Positions 19,101-27,030 of a stretch of DNA of 64,000 bases are shown one piece after another. The DNA is from JAJDTQ01 sp963422385. Its GTDB lineage: Bacteria > Desulfobacterota > Binatia > UBA9968 > JAJDTQ01. The stretch lies in contig OY729432.1 of the NCBI GenBank assembly GCA_963422385.1, positions 930,001 through 994,000 on the forward strand. Reading direction: 5' to 3'. The translations under genes and the position numbers were made by a program. The notes beneath the pieces are model-generated. The model was not told the DNA's origin, did not search any database, and saw nothing but the letters and a program-made list of their open reading frames with translations. Every line of letters starts with the position of its first letter. Position 1 is the stretch's first letter.

Positions 19101-22100
19101 CACGGAGAGCTGCCGGAGATAGAACGGAAGGTGGTCCAGGATAAGACGGCGGGCAGCCCCGATCTTCAGTTGATCACTCCGGTCCAACTCTTGCCACAAG
19201 GCCCCGAAGTCCGCGTTTGGCTGGTTGTAAAGGGCCTCGTAGAGCCGTTCGGCCGTCGCACGCAGCAGATGACCAAACCGTTCCGCCTGGAGACTGCGGG
19301 GTTCGATGCGACGTAGCGGGATCATCACCCCGTAACCCCCTTGCCAACTCAAGGCCCCGCCCAACAGCGTGTGCGGTTCTTGTTCAAGCGCAACCCGCAT
19401 CGGCTCGCCCAGTAGGTTCACTACGGCCACATCCTCTCCGGTCTCCACCTTGACGCCAGCCTCGATGAGCTTCAGCGCTTGATCTACAGTTTTACCCCCC
19501 ATCCACTCCCAACGCTCCGGGATTTTGCCCGGGTCGCTCCACGGTAGTTGCTCGACGAGCCAGTCGAAGCTGTGCGGATGCAGGTACTCTTCGGCCAAGT
19601 CGCGCAGATCAGGTCCCAGCAGCGCCAACAAACAACCGATCATCGGCGTAGGCACGACACTTGGGTTCCACTCCTGGAAGAAGTCACCCAAGATCTTGGG
19701 CGTCGTATCGCGGACAACCTGGAACTCCGCCTTGGGAAAAACAGGAAGCGTGCCTGTCTGACCATTTCCCGCGCCCGTACCTGATCGGGCAACAAGGTTT
19801 CCGAGGATGGCCGCCTGTCCCTTATCCAGCAGACTTTCACCCACCACGCCGTGGGCGTCGAAGCACAATTTGGCCGCCTCGCGCCACTGCCCCGTAGCGG
19901 CAGCCAAATGCAGGCTGGGGATAACTTCCGCGGCTGCCTTGCCATACTCGGCCAGTTGGCGCAGATATTCATCATGGACGGACTTGCGGAGACTCCATTG
20001 GTCTTGGTTTCCGCTGAGCCAACCCAGCACATGCTTCAAACGCTGGACATCAATCCCTTTCGACAGCGCCGGCCCCAACTTGGCCCACACCGTATCGGGG
20101 GTATCGGGACCGAAGGGCTCGGCCGCGGCCGTTTCCAACAGGCGCCAGCCCGGGAGGTCTTTGTGACCAGCCAACAGGGCCACTACCTCGGGCTGTGGCC
20201 GACGCGGCCACAGCCCGACGCGGTAGTCCTGCACGTCCTTCAGCAGTAGGCCCAGACGTTCTATGCCTTCGATGCGGGACGAGAAACCCTCCTCTCGTAA
20301 CCGTTGCCACGCTTCGTGTTCCCGTACAGCAGCATCGAACTCGGCGGGCACCGCGAAACAGAAACCGTGGGCTGCTCGGTGATGGGCGACGAGCCGGAGA
20401 GCCTCGTCGCCCAGAGACCCCTGGAAGTCAATGACGTCCTCGGGCTTGACCGGCTCGGCGCCAATCGCCGGTAGCCACGTCGTGCTCCGTAGCGTAGCCC
20501 AGAGATGATCGTCGATGTCGTCCTTTGAAATAGCGCTCAACGCATCCATGATGCGGCGCCAGTGACGCGAAGCCTCTGCGGTTCCCATCGCGATTTCGAT
20601 CGTGGCCCGGTAGTCCAGGGGGCGGAGCCAGCGCCGCTGCTGCGATGCAACGCAGGCATTCCCGCTCGGGGCGATCAGAGTCGCATCAAGGGTCAAAGTA
20701 TCCTCGGGGACCTCCCCACCAGGAACCAGATAGACCCGTTCACCGTTCGTCGAAACAAGATTCCCATCCACGGTCGTGTGCAGCGGCAGACGCCGCCAGA
20801 GGTCCTCATTCTCGATGCGAGTCAAGATCTCTTCGCGTTCTTCTTCGGAGAACTCCTCCGGCGATTCGATGTCCCAGCCCGTCTTCGACAAGTCGTCGAT
20901 CAAGGTTCGAGCGTCGAACTCAGCGACATTTGCTTGGGTCCAACGGGTGCGGGGTAGGGCGTCAGCAAGCTCCTCGGGTACCAAGCTCCATTGCTCGCCC
21001 TTATGCATCGCGGCCCAGAGCCGTTTCCAGGCAGGATGCTGGTGGTACCGGCCAACCCACAACTTCGCCGCATCGTCCGTGCGATGGTCCACCAAGCCGT
21101 GTAGCAATAGCCGCAGGCCGCGCTGAGCGTTGAAGTCGTGGCCCGGGTCGTTCGCCAGTCCAAGCAGTTCGCGGCGTGCGGCGAGGTCTCCCAATTCGCC
21201 GGTGTGATGACCCACCGTCGCCAGACAGGCGCAGCCATCGCTCGCGACAGGGATGCCTTGGTCTCCGTCAGAAAAGAGCTCACGATAAGTCTGTGTTCGG
21301 ACCAGGCAGACTTCGGCGTCTGGAATCACACGGGCAAGCAATGGGACAACTCCCATCTCCACGCCACGCAGCCCTTCCGCAAAGCAGAACAGAGTCCCTT
21401 GCTTCCGCAACCGTTCTACGTACTTGAAGGAGACGGGCTTCTCCACTTTACTCCGCGCATCCCGTACTTCAATGACCCGCAGGTCTCGGCACTCACGTAG
21501 AAAGCGTCCCCGTGCTTCAGTAGGCAGAGTCCTTAGCAGTCCCTGCACTGCCTCGAGAATAGGTCCCTGAACTCCCTGCCTGTCCGTCGAGTCGAGGGCG
21601 CGGTCCAACTCCCCCAACCAATTGGCCAACGTGCGTTCATCCGGTGAGGCGCCGCCGGGTTCGTCCGGTTCATATATCTTGGGGACCACCAATACAGGTG
21701 CATCGATCTTCCAAAGTCCCTTGAGAACCGACTCGGGTAACTCTGTCGAGAGAGTCAGCCGTCTCTTCGGTTGCACAAAGCCGATGACCCGGCGCGCCTT
21801 CGCGGCAACTTGACGCCGCGCCTCCGGTCCCGCCATGCGCAGACCGTGCCTCAGCAAATTAAGCAGCCGGTTTTGCAGGTCACCCTTGGACAGCGAGGGT
21901 TCTGCGTATGAACCCAGGAAGTCTGCCAGGTAGTCCATGGCCGGGGCCTCCATGAACAGGCCATCGACCCTCGACAACAACACCACGAGTTCCTTTTCCT
22001 GCCAGCGACTCGTAGAGTCCCCCAAGCGGGGGGCTTCCGCGTCGAACGGTATCACGTTGCAGTTGACCATCTCCGGGAAGACCTTCAACGGCCGCTCAGG

Positions 22101-23573
22101 ACCGGAGTGAGGGGGCGTGGGAACGGGACGCAGCAGAGTTCGGGAATCTCCCCTGATCAAACGCCAACGCGGCGCCTTACCCGGTTGCAAGGTTCGTATC
22201 CAAATGGCGTCTCTGCAGACGTGACGCCCGAGTGTCTTGAACCACCGAGACTCCGAAAGCGCCTTGGTCAGTGCCCCACACTCATCATCAGCCAACTTCT
22301 GCTGCACGGCGTAACGCTTCAAGGCTGGCAGCACGAGCGGAAGCGTGACATCCTGGGCCAATCGCTGATTCCAAACCCTGCGCAGCAAACTGTCGTCGAT
22401 CGACCCATCGCCGAGAGTCTCGGGGTCTCGGCACAGATCTTCCAACCCGTGGATCTTTTTTCGTCCCGCATCCAGAAAAAACTGACCGTGAAGGACCAGT
22501 GAGTGTACCCATTTCCCCTGCTCGACCCTGAGAACTTCGCTGCCGTCCTCTACTGGCAGGAATACCGCCCAACGAAGACGAGAACGCGTCGCGTCACCGG
22601 GACTCGAACAGAGTAGAACGGCCGCTTCCGGTGAAGTTTTGTCCTCAGCCTGATGTTCTCGTCCCAATTCGTCGCGATACCAAGTGCGGGGCCACTCCTC
22701 ACGTGCCTTCATGTCCGCGAACCGGCCGTCCGCATCTGAGGTCGTGGTCCTTCTCCCGGAGAAGGAGAGCAACGGTCTTCCATTGTGGAGCACCTGACCA
22801 TCAACATCGGTGCAAGGTGGATCGCCCATGAGCCGTAACGCGCCGGTGAGCTTGAGGGAAAAAGGATTTTCCTGCCCCCTGTGCTCCACGCGCTCAAGGT
22901 GCCGTAACAAGGGAAGCAACTCGGCCAGGTCTTGAGCGAGTGTCACGTCGTTCAGGAAGGCAAGCTCGCCGGACGGATCGTCACCCGGGAAACGGCTGAT
23001 AATCGCCCCCGACTCCTCGCCTGAGGGGGTTTGCAGGTGCTTCCTCATTCGCAGGGGAAGCCACAGCAGGAACCAAGGCAGATGTTCCTGGGCAGCGATT
23101 CCCTTGCCTAGAGTTGTCAGGTGATCCCAATCAGCGTCGCGGGTTTCGTCCCACTCGGGATGGGGCCAGTCACCGTCCTGCCTCCAGGGGGTCAGCCCCT
23201 TCCGGTGAAGATCCTTCCCGTCCCATGCCACATAGAACAGCGCCTCACACAGGTGGAACACGCTCTTCATACCGAGGCCGAACTTGCCGATAGCGCTCGT
23301 GTCGCTGGTCTTGCTGGTGATCCCGAAGGAACGAAGGGCGTGTGCGTCGCTCTGTTGGAACCCCCCGTCGTTAAAGAACCAGAGACCGGGACCTCGCAAC
23401 AACGGATGAGACGAGTTCGCGAAACCGGCATGGCGTCCGAAGATCAACGTGCGGGCTTTGGCGTCATCAGCGTTCTGAATCAATTCCTTCAGGATGGGGA
23501 ACCCGTTCTCATAACGGTCCCGAAGGTTGTCGGCAATCAGGTTGACGTAGCTGGCGGTGTATCCGTCCATCAT
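16149..23573 (-). CDS. giant sacsin-like protein with two GHKL ATPase modules
   Basis: 2474 residues, one uninterrupted frame. The first GHKL (Hsp90/MutL/sacsin-type) ATPase is at the N-terminus: LKELIQNADDA (33-38 QNADDA, N-box), FFNDGGF near 66-72 (G1), IGKFGLGMKS at 95-104 (G2). A second complete set lies about 1540 residues further: FQNADDA at 1571-1577, REDGLGFLHWG near 1610, and TGKFGLGFKS at 1656-1665. Between and after them lie long regions of unknown fold, including an Arg/Glu-rich helical segment just before module two. The C-terminus has NPYFQGGGIDAPPLTRTL. Sacsin-like ATPases occur in prokaryotic conflict systems, but two modules in one chain with a SNF2 partner is not a named architecture I know. 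No clear Shine-Dalgarno is visible because an IS ends about 20 bp upstream. Confidence 0.8.
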   Translation of the reverse strand: MMDGYTASYVNLIADNLRDRYENGFPILKELIQNADDAKARTLIFGRHAGFANSSHPLLRGPGLWFFNDGGFQQSDAHALRSFGITSKTSDTSAIGKFGLGMKSVFHLCEALFYVAWDGKDLHRKGLTPWRQDGDWPHPEWDETRDADWDHLTTLGKGIAAQEHLPWFLLWLPLRMRKHLQTPSGEESGAIISRFPGDDPSGELAFLNDVTLAQDLAELLPLLRHLERVEHRGQENPFSLKLTGALRLMGDPPCTDVDGQVLHNGRPLLSFSGRRTTTSDADGRFADMKAREEWPRTWYRDELGREHQAEDKTSPEAAVLLCSSPGDATRSRLRWAVFLPVEDGSEVLRVEQGKWVHSLVLHGQFFLDAGRKKIHGLEDLCRDPETLGDGSIDDSLLRRVWNQRLAQDVTLPLVLPALKRYAVQQKLADDECGALTKALSESRWFKTLGRHVCRDAIWIRTLQPGKAPRWRLIRGDSRTLLRPVPTPPHSGPERPLKVFPEMVNCNVIPFDAEAPRLGDSTSRWQEKELVVLLSRVDGLFMEAPAMDYLADFLGSYAEPSLSKGDLQNRLLNLLRHGLRMAGPEARRQVAAKARRVIGFVQPKRRLTLSTELPESVLKGLWKIDAPVLVVPKIYEPDEPGGASPDERTLANWLGELDRALDSTDRQGVQGPILEAVQGLLRTLPTEARGRFLRECRDLRVIEVRDARSKVEKPVSFKYVERLRKQGTLFCFAEGLRGVEMGVVPLLARVIPDAEVCLVRTQTYRELFSDGDQGIPVASDGCACLATVGHHTGELGDLAARRELLGLANDPGHDFNAQRGLRLLLHGLVDHRTDDAAKLWVGRYHQHPAWKRLWAAMHKGEQWSLVPEELADALPRTRWTQANVAEFDARTLIDDLSKTGWDIESPEEFSEEEREEILTRIENEDLWRRLPLHTTVDGNLVSTNGERVYLVPGGEVPEDTLTLDATLIAPSGNACVASQQRRWLRPLDYRATIEIAMGTAEASRHWRRIMDALSAISKDDIDDHLWATLRSTTWLPAIGAEPVKPEDVIDFQGSLGDEALRLVAHHRAAHGFCFAVPAEFDAAVREHEAWQRLREEGFSSRIEGIERLGLLLKDVQDYRVGLWPRRPQPEVVALLAGHKDLPGWRLLETAAAEPFGPDTPDTVWAKLGPALSKGIDVQRLKHVLGWLSGNQDQWSLRKSVHDEYLRQLAEYGKAAAEVIPSLHLAAATGQWREAAKLCFDAHGVVGESLLDKGQAAILGNLVARSGTGAGNGQTGTLPVFPKAEFQVVRDTTPKILGDFFQEWNPSVVPTPMIGCLLALLGPDLRDLAEEYLHPHSFDWLVEQLPWSDPGKIPERWEWMGGKTVDQALKLIEAGVKVETGEDVAVVNLLGEPMRVALEQEPHTLLGGALSWQGGYGVMIPLRRIEPRSLQAERFGHLLRATAERLYEALYNQPNADFGALWQELDRSDQLKIGAARRLILDHLPFYLRQLSVKCEGIENQLSICDSARRRIAEAEAGGQSSESDRQELRQALEELANRIDCSPDEQHAVVQAVKSRLEQYQYRLSGVPLEIFQNADDAAVELGQFCAHSSVVCDVPPAARRFVVDEREDGLGFLHWGRLINAGGPVGFDGERRGYDRDLEKMLILSATDKHGDEGVTGKFGLGFKSALLACEQPRILSGRLAIRVVAGVLPEPWEDEDAEAARRRLSELGTDSKLPGTLIDLPGIREELRNEVLGRFRQLAGILCVFGRAVRSITAEESNWCWQPRQICPGVEVGDLDLKGEWGARTAALCVRTDSGSLLMALGPQGFRQLPDEVPALWVTAPTSESRTVGFAINGNFDLDAGRGRLAGSTKNIEKAKQIGREVGDALGALLKGSRRDWDSVRTDLGLAANITALDFWESIWLGLAKGCLRPGYSDRADLARQVMLGALARLKLVPNGLPGPLRNFVDAGEIGYQLSGVLLREKVATELGAWTRFTNHYPEQICVSKDIGDILRQADLSHPQTLGLSALAGLLDHSRTEPADAEVLGRLRLLTEDASDWSSDDLTKLLFRSKTDEWVDTRNLLVLYGGRLDGEEARRHELAPPEFRLHSDYYIETDGVWPAVAFFQVCRRRMEAPVERLAQWIQDADSVEAKFVALKYLADGEIGERVAEQVREKGWLRSTLNVSELMERLTAEQEYRLRRRLASDNQIEQAVTHVDQSPEPGEEIIPSVDLPTALENLYDWWSGERDQRVTAYRDRLYPWALNHETDQETGRVELDRQSWFLLLALGSFQGMGRTREEQHRNFVRECQERGWWEIFAGSDPQEKPERWMNIIEEYAEAHDDEEWAQWLAQFPKLYRLRRWLDDYITLFLSIDRFQEQFTLDTILAPRTNPYFQGGGIDAPPLTRTLKVGSHLVIRELLHHGVLQKPLAVAHAYAPISRVQEFFGAFDVSIETSEEIHQLLTEHLGEDRATFGGDYDIPLRIISADDSLYRQLLE

Positions 23574-23606
23574 TTCAACTGGGGTTGATCAGGCTAGATA
23601 GTGTCG

Positions 23607-24092
23607 TCACGAGATACCAGCCGAGAGCACGAGACACCGAATCTGCACAGCGGCCAGAAACGACGCGGCATTCTTGGCGTATCGTGTGGCAATCCCACGC
23701 CAGCGCTTGAGCCACAGAAAGGCGTTCTCCACCCAATGCCGCTGCCGGTAGAGATGGACATCATACGCTCCGGGGTGCTTGCGACTGCGCTTCGGCGGAA
23801 TCACCGCAATGACTTCATGCTCCTCACAATAAGACACGATGGCATTCGTGTCATAGGCCTTGTCCGCCAACAAGGACTCGGCATCCATCCCTTCAATCAA
23901 CCCGACCGCTTGACTACAATCTGCTGCCGTCCCCTCGGTCACCAACGCCCGCACCGGCATCCCATGCGCGTCCACCGCCAAGTGCAGCTTCGTGTTTAGC
24001 CCCCTTTTGTGCGACTCATCGCCTGATTGCCACCAACCGCACCGCTCGCATGGGGATGCACCTTGAGATGGCTGGCGTCGATCATCAGCCAC
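23607..24092 (-). CDS. IS5-family transposase, C-terminal frame (orfB)
   Basis: Supplies the remaining catalytic residues: LLADKAYDTNAI (second Asp) and RHWVENAFLWLKRWRGIATRY with the Glu of the DDE triad and the conserved Y-(2)-R-(3)-E-(6)-K-like spacing. Useful sequence begins at LNTKLHLAVD near 23998; residues translated upstream of that are an overlap with orfA in the wrong frame. It is expressed by -1 frameshift from orfA at the A4G5 run, as described for IS427-group elements. Confidence 0.85.
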   Translation of the reverse strand: MADDRRQPSQGASPCERCGWWQSGDESHKRGLNTKLHLAVDAHGMPVRALVTEGTAADCSQAVGLIEGMDAESLLADKAYDTNAIVSYCEEHEVIAVIPPKRSRKHPGAYDVHLYRQRHWVENAFLWLKRWRGIATRYAKNAASFLAAVQIRCLVLSAGIS

Positions 24093-24370
24093 TCATAGTC
24101 CGGCTCATCCACCAGATGCTCCAGCAGCGCCCCCCAGACCCCCTTGTCCCGCCAGCGGCAAAACCGACGATGGGTATTCTTCCAGTCTCCATAGTCCGGC
24201 GGCAAATCACGCCAAGGGGCGCCGGTGCGCAGAATCCAGAAAACCGCTTTCATGAACCGTCGATTATCCCGTGCCACCCCACCCCAGCTTCCCGCCCGGC
24301 CAGGCAGATGAGGCTCCAGCAACCGCCAGACCCTATCCGAGATGTCGTGACGCCGATGAGCCAATCCCAT
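23996..24370 (-). CDS. IS5-family transposase, N-terminal frame (orfA)
   Basis: 124 residues with the DUF4096-like N-terminal domain (HDISDRVWRLLEPHLPGR, WILRTGAPWRDLPPDYG, WKNTHRRFCRWRDKGVW). The first catalytic Asp lies in WLMIDASHLKVHPHASG. The frame ends in AMSRTKGG then a stop. The DNA there carries A4G5 (minus-strand positions 24008 to 24000), and a -1 slip joins it to orfB to give RTKGG-LNTKLHLAVD, the continuous family sequence. Full-length transposase therefore needs programmed frameshifting. Confidence 0.88.
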   Translation of the reverse strand: MGLAHRRHDISDRVWRLLEPHLPGRAGSWGGVARDNRRFMKAVFWILRTGAPWRDLPPDYGDWKNTHRRFCRWRDKGVWGALLEHLVDEPDYEWLMIDASHLKVHPHASGAVGGNQAMSRTKGG

Positions 24371-24571
24371 GGGTCACCTCCTTGAGCCATCGAGTGATAT
24401 CGACACATAGCATAGATGAATATCACTCGTGACGACACTATCTAGGATAGCTTCCCGCTTTCACCAACAGACGCGATGAACCTTGTACCCGTCAATATCC
24501 GGTTTGTTCAGACCTTCCTTGGACTCTTGCCGCCCCGGACACGTGTCCAAGCAAAGCTGGAGGTGACGCAT

Positions 24572-25387
24572 ATGGCACGTATCCTTCGTTCCCTTGCGGC
24601 GTCTTTCGTGGTGGCCGGAACCCTCATCCTCGCTGCGGCCGCCGCCGCGGGAGGCAGGCATGCCGGCATGGTCCTCATCCCCGCCGGAGAGTTCACCATG
24701 GGGCGCGAAGACGGACCGCCCGGAGAAGGGCCGGCCCACAAGGTCTTCCTGCCGGCGTTCTTCATCGACCGGAACTTGGTCACCATGAAGCAATACGCCA
24801 GGTTCATCCAGGCCAAGGGGCCCATCGGGCCCAAAGGCGAGATGTATCTGGACGTGGCGGATGAAGACAATCGCATCCACCGGATCGGGGATACCTGGCA
24901 GGTCGAACCGGGCTGGGAGGACTATCCGGCCTCGGAAATGGCGTGGCACGGCGCCGTCGCATACTGCAAGTGGCTCGAGAAGCAGCTCGTGAGCGAGGCG
25001 GAGTGGGAGAAGGCCGCGCGCCGGACCGACGGTCGATTGTACCCTTGGGGCAACGGGCCGCCGACGCCGGAGCTCGCCTTCTTCGGCGGCTATCGAGGTG
25101 AATCCGTACCCGTGGGCCGGTATCCCAAGGGGCGCAGTCCCTACGGGGTGCTGGACATGGCCGACCAAGTCTGGGAGTGGACCCGCTCCACCGCGAATCA
25201 GTATCCCTACGACCCCAAGGACGGGCGGGAGGATCTGTCGGCGCCGTACCCGAGGGCGACCCGGGGCGGCAGCGACTACGAAAGACTCACCGCCACCTCC
25301 CGGCACATCGTGGACCCCGGCAGGCAGGCAAGGGGGCACGCATACTACGGCTTTCGCTGCGCGTCCCGGGTCGAAATGGTGCTGTAA
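24572..25387 (+). CDS. SUMF1/formylglycine-generating-enzyme-like secreted protein
   Basis: 271 residues with a signal peptide at 1-27 (ARILRSL, then an Ala/Val-rich core). FGE-sulfatase domain: MVLIPAGEFTMGREDG, VFLPAFFIDRNLVTMKQYARFI, WHGAVAYCKWLEKQLVSEAEWEKAARRTDGRLYPWGN-type blocks, YGVLDMADQVWEW and a final RGGS...YGFRCA. True formylglycine generators use a Cys pair near the C-terminus; only one Cys (in FRCA) is present, so this is more likely a ligand-binding or regulatory member than an oxidase. ATG at 24572 is preceded by GGAGGT at seven bases. No sulfatase gene is nearby. Confidence 0.85.
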   Translation: MARILRSLAASFVVAGTLILAAAAAAGGRHAGMVLIPAGEFTMGREDGPPGEGPAHKVFLPAFFIDRNLVTMKQYARFIQAKGPIGPKGEMYLDVADEDNRIHRIGDTWQVEPGWEDYPASEMAWHGAVAYCKWLEKQLVSEAEWEKAARRTDGRLYPWGNGPPTPELAFFGGYRGESVPVGRYPKGRSPYGVLDMADQVWEWTRSTANQYPYDPKDGREDLSAPYPRATRGGSDYERLTATSRHIVDPGRQARGHAYYGFRCASRVEMVL

Positions 25388-25457
25388 TTAACAAATCACC
25401 AGCAATCTGCTAGGGTCGTGTCCCCGCAATCTCACGGTATACACACCTGGAGGTATC

Positions 25458-26576
25458 ATGGCGCTGTTTTTCCATTCTCAAGACGTGGATGAATTGGTTC
25501 CCTTCCCGGAAGCCGTTTCCATCACTGAAGCGGCGCTCAAGAAAATCGCCACCCCCGAGGGTGTGAACGCACCTCGCAAGCGACTGAATTTACACAGGAA
25601 TGTAGGAGAGGCTCCGTTCGACACGGTGCTCAACATCTACGCCGGCGGGGCGGCGAGCTACGGCGCCGTGGGCGCCCAGGTGGCGCTGCATCGCAAGGCC
25701 ATCGTCGGCGACCAACAGCGGCGTCCACCGTACAATCCCGACCAGACCGAGCTGGCGGTGATCTACGACGCCGATACCGGGACGCTGCTGGGAATCATGG
25801 CGCATCGCCCCAAGCACGCCGCGGGGGTCGCGGATCTGAGGACGCCGGCCACGAGCCTCGTGGGCCTCGACCGGCTGGCCAAGGCCGACGCCCGGAGGGT
25901 GGGAATCTACGGGTCCGGGAACCAGGCGTACTCCACGTTCGTTGGATTGACCGAATTGAGGCAGATCGACGGCGCCAAGGTGTTCAGCCCCACCAAAGCA
26001 CACCGGGAGGCCTTCGCGAGGAAGATGACCGAGGTCACCGGCGTGCCGGTGGAGCCCGTTGAGGAAGGCCCCCGGGCCGCCCAGGACGTGGACATCATCC
26101 TGTGCATGACCAACACCAACGTCCCGGTCATCGACGGCGACTGGCTGGAGCCGGGTCAGTACATCATCTCGGTCATCGGCAGCAACATCGAGCTGGTGAA
26201 GAGCGGCAACCTCGACAAGCCCCGGCGGGAAATCGACGACGGGACGCTCAGGCGGTGCGACTTCATCGTCGCCCTGTCCCGGGAGCAGGCGGTGGACTCC
26301 CAGCAGGGCGACATCTACTGGCCGGTCCAGGACGGCGTCATTACCTGGGACAAAGTAGTTGATATTGCTGATATCCTGACCGGAAAAGCCGAGGGGCGCA
26401 CCAGCGACGACCAGATCATCCTGTACAAGAATCAGGGCGGTCAGGGCATCGTCGACCTGGCTTTGGCCAGGAAGCTGTACGATCTCGCGCAAGAGCACCG
26501 GAAAGGGTTTGAGCTCGATATCCGGCCGCGGGAGAACTGGTGGGTTCAGGGCGGCCGGGAAGATTACTGGACGTGA
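25458..26576 (+). CDS. ornithine cyclodeaminase/mu-crystallin family protein
   Basis: 372 residues. The NAD(P)-binding part has VGIYGSGNQAYSTF near residues 153-166; the substrate half carries APRKRLNLHR and the conserved Lys in QVALHRKAIVG-like sequence. DIILCMTNTNVPVIDGDWL and HINVIGSN-type sequence (ISVIGSNIEL) follow. Family members deaminate ornithine to proline, or reduce cyclic imines and ketimines; the specific reaction is not determinable. GGAGG lies eight bases before the ATG. The C-terminal RENWWVQGGREDYW is longer than in typical ornithine cyclodeaminases. Confidence 0.85.
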   Translation: MALFFHSQDVDELVPFPEAVSITEAALKKIATPEGVNAPRKRLNLHRNVGEAPFDTVLNIYAGGAASYGAVGAQVALHRKAIVGDQQRRPPYNPDQTELAVIYDADTGTLLGIMAHRPKHAAGVADLRTPATSLVGLDRLAKADARRVGIYGSGNQAYSTFVGLTELRQIDGAKVFSPTKAHREAFARKMTEVTGVPVEPVEEGPRAAQDVDIILCMTNTNVPVIDGDWLEPGQYIISVIGSNIELVKSGNLDKPRREIDDGTLRRCDFIVALSREQAVDSQQGDIYWPVQDGVITWDKVVDIADILTGKAEGRTSDDQIILYKNQGGQGIVDLALARKLYDLAQEHRKGFELDIRPRENWWVQGGREDYWT

Positions 26577-26675
26577 GCCGCATCTTGCCCGCCATTTGTA
26601 TGATACCGGCCCCTACGCTATAAAGCCCGATTCAGACATCAGGTTTTGCAGGGTTCCCGCCCTTCTGGAGTTCGG

Positions 26676-27020
26676 ATGGCCAAGACGGATGTACCCGAAA
26701 CGGTAGTGTGCCCGAACTGTAACCACAACGTCGTTATTCATCTCTATCAGGTAGACAGCACCATCAACAGCTCCCAAGGGCACTTCCACACGGTCCACCA
26801 TCGCCGTGAGCCGGCGTACACGGTCTACTGCATCAACTGCGGGCATTTCATCACCAACGACCCCACGGGCAAGTCGCCCAAGGCAGCCAAGTCCACGGCC
26901 GTCGAGCAGGGAACCGCAAAGCCCAAGGCCGCGAAGACGACGCCCTCGAAGCGGGAGGCCGCGCGGCCGGCCAAGCCGGACTCCAGCCGAATCTCATCCA
27001 GGAAGAAACGGAGCAAGTAA
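26676..27020 (+). CDS. small zinc-ribbon protein with Lys/Ala-rich tail
   Basis: 114 residues. Two CxxC knuckles, CPNCNHN near residue 12 and CINCGHF near 50, with HFHTVHHRREPAYTVY between, form a likely zinc ribbon. The C-terminal 55 residues are low-complexity Lys/Ala/Pro/Thr-rich with no cysteines, like nucleic-acid-binding tails. ATG at 26676 has GGAG five bases upstream. The stop is 10 bp before the PEPCK start, so the two genes share a transcript. The family is unknown to me; an RNA- or DNA-binding regulator of the downstream gene is one possibility, without direct evidence. Confidence 0.65.
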   Translation: MAKTDVPETVVCPNCNHNVVIHLYQVDSTINSSQGHFHTVHHRREPAYTVYCINCGHFITNDPTGKSPKAAKSTAVEQGTAKPKAAKTTPSKREAARPAKPDSSRISSRKKRSK

Positions 27021-27030
27021 AGGGGAACGC

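Larger units (their letters stand above)
23598..24441 (-). mobile_element. IS5-family insertion sequence, complete
   Basis: 844 bp bounded by inverted repeats that begin ATAGTGTCGTCACGAG at the left and its complement at the right, each flanked by CTAG (23594-23597 and 24442-24445). The CTAG pair can be read as a 4-bp target duplication, though being palindromic it could belong to the repeats. Two overlapping transposase frames fill it, both on the minus strand, as in the IS427 subgroup. Both ends and both frames look intact, so it may still be mobile. It inserted directly between the giant GHKL gene and the SUMF1-like gene. Confidence 0.9.
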
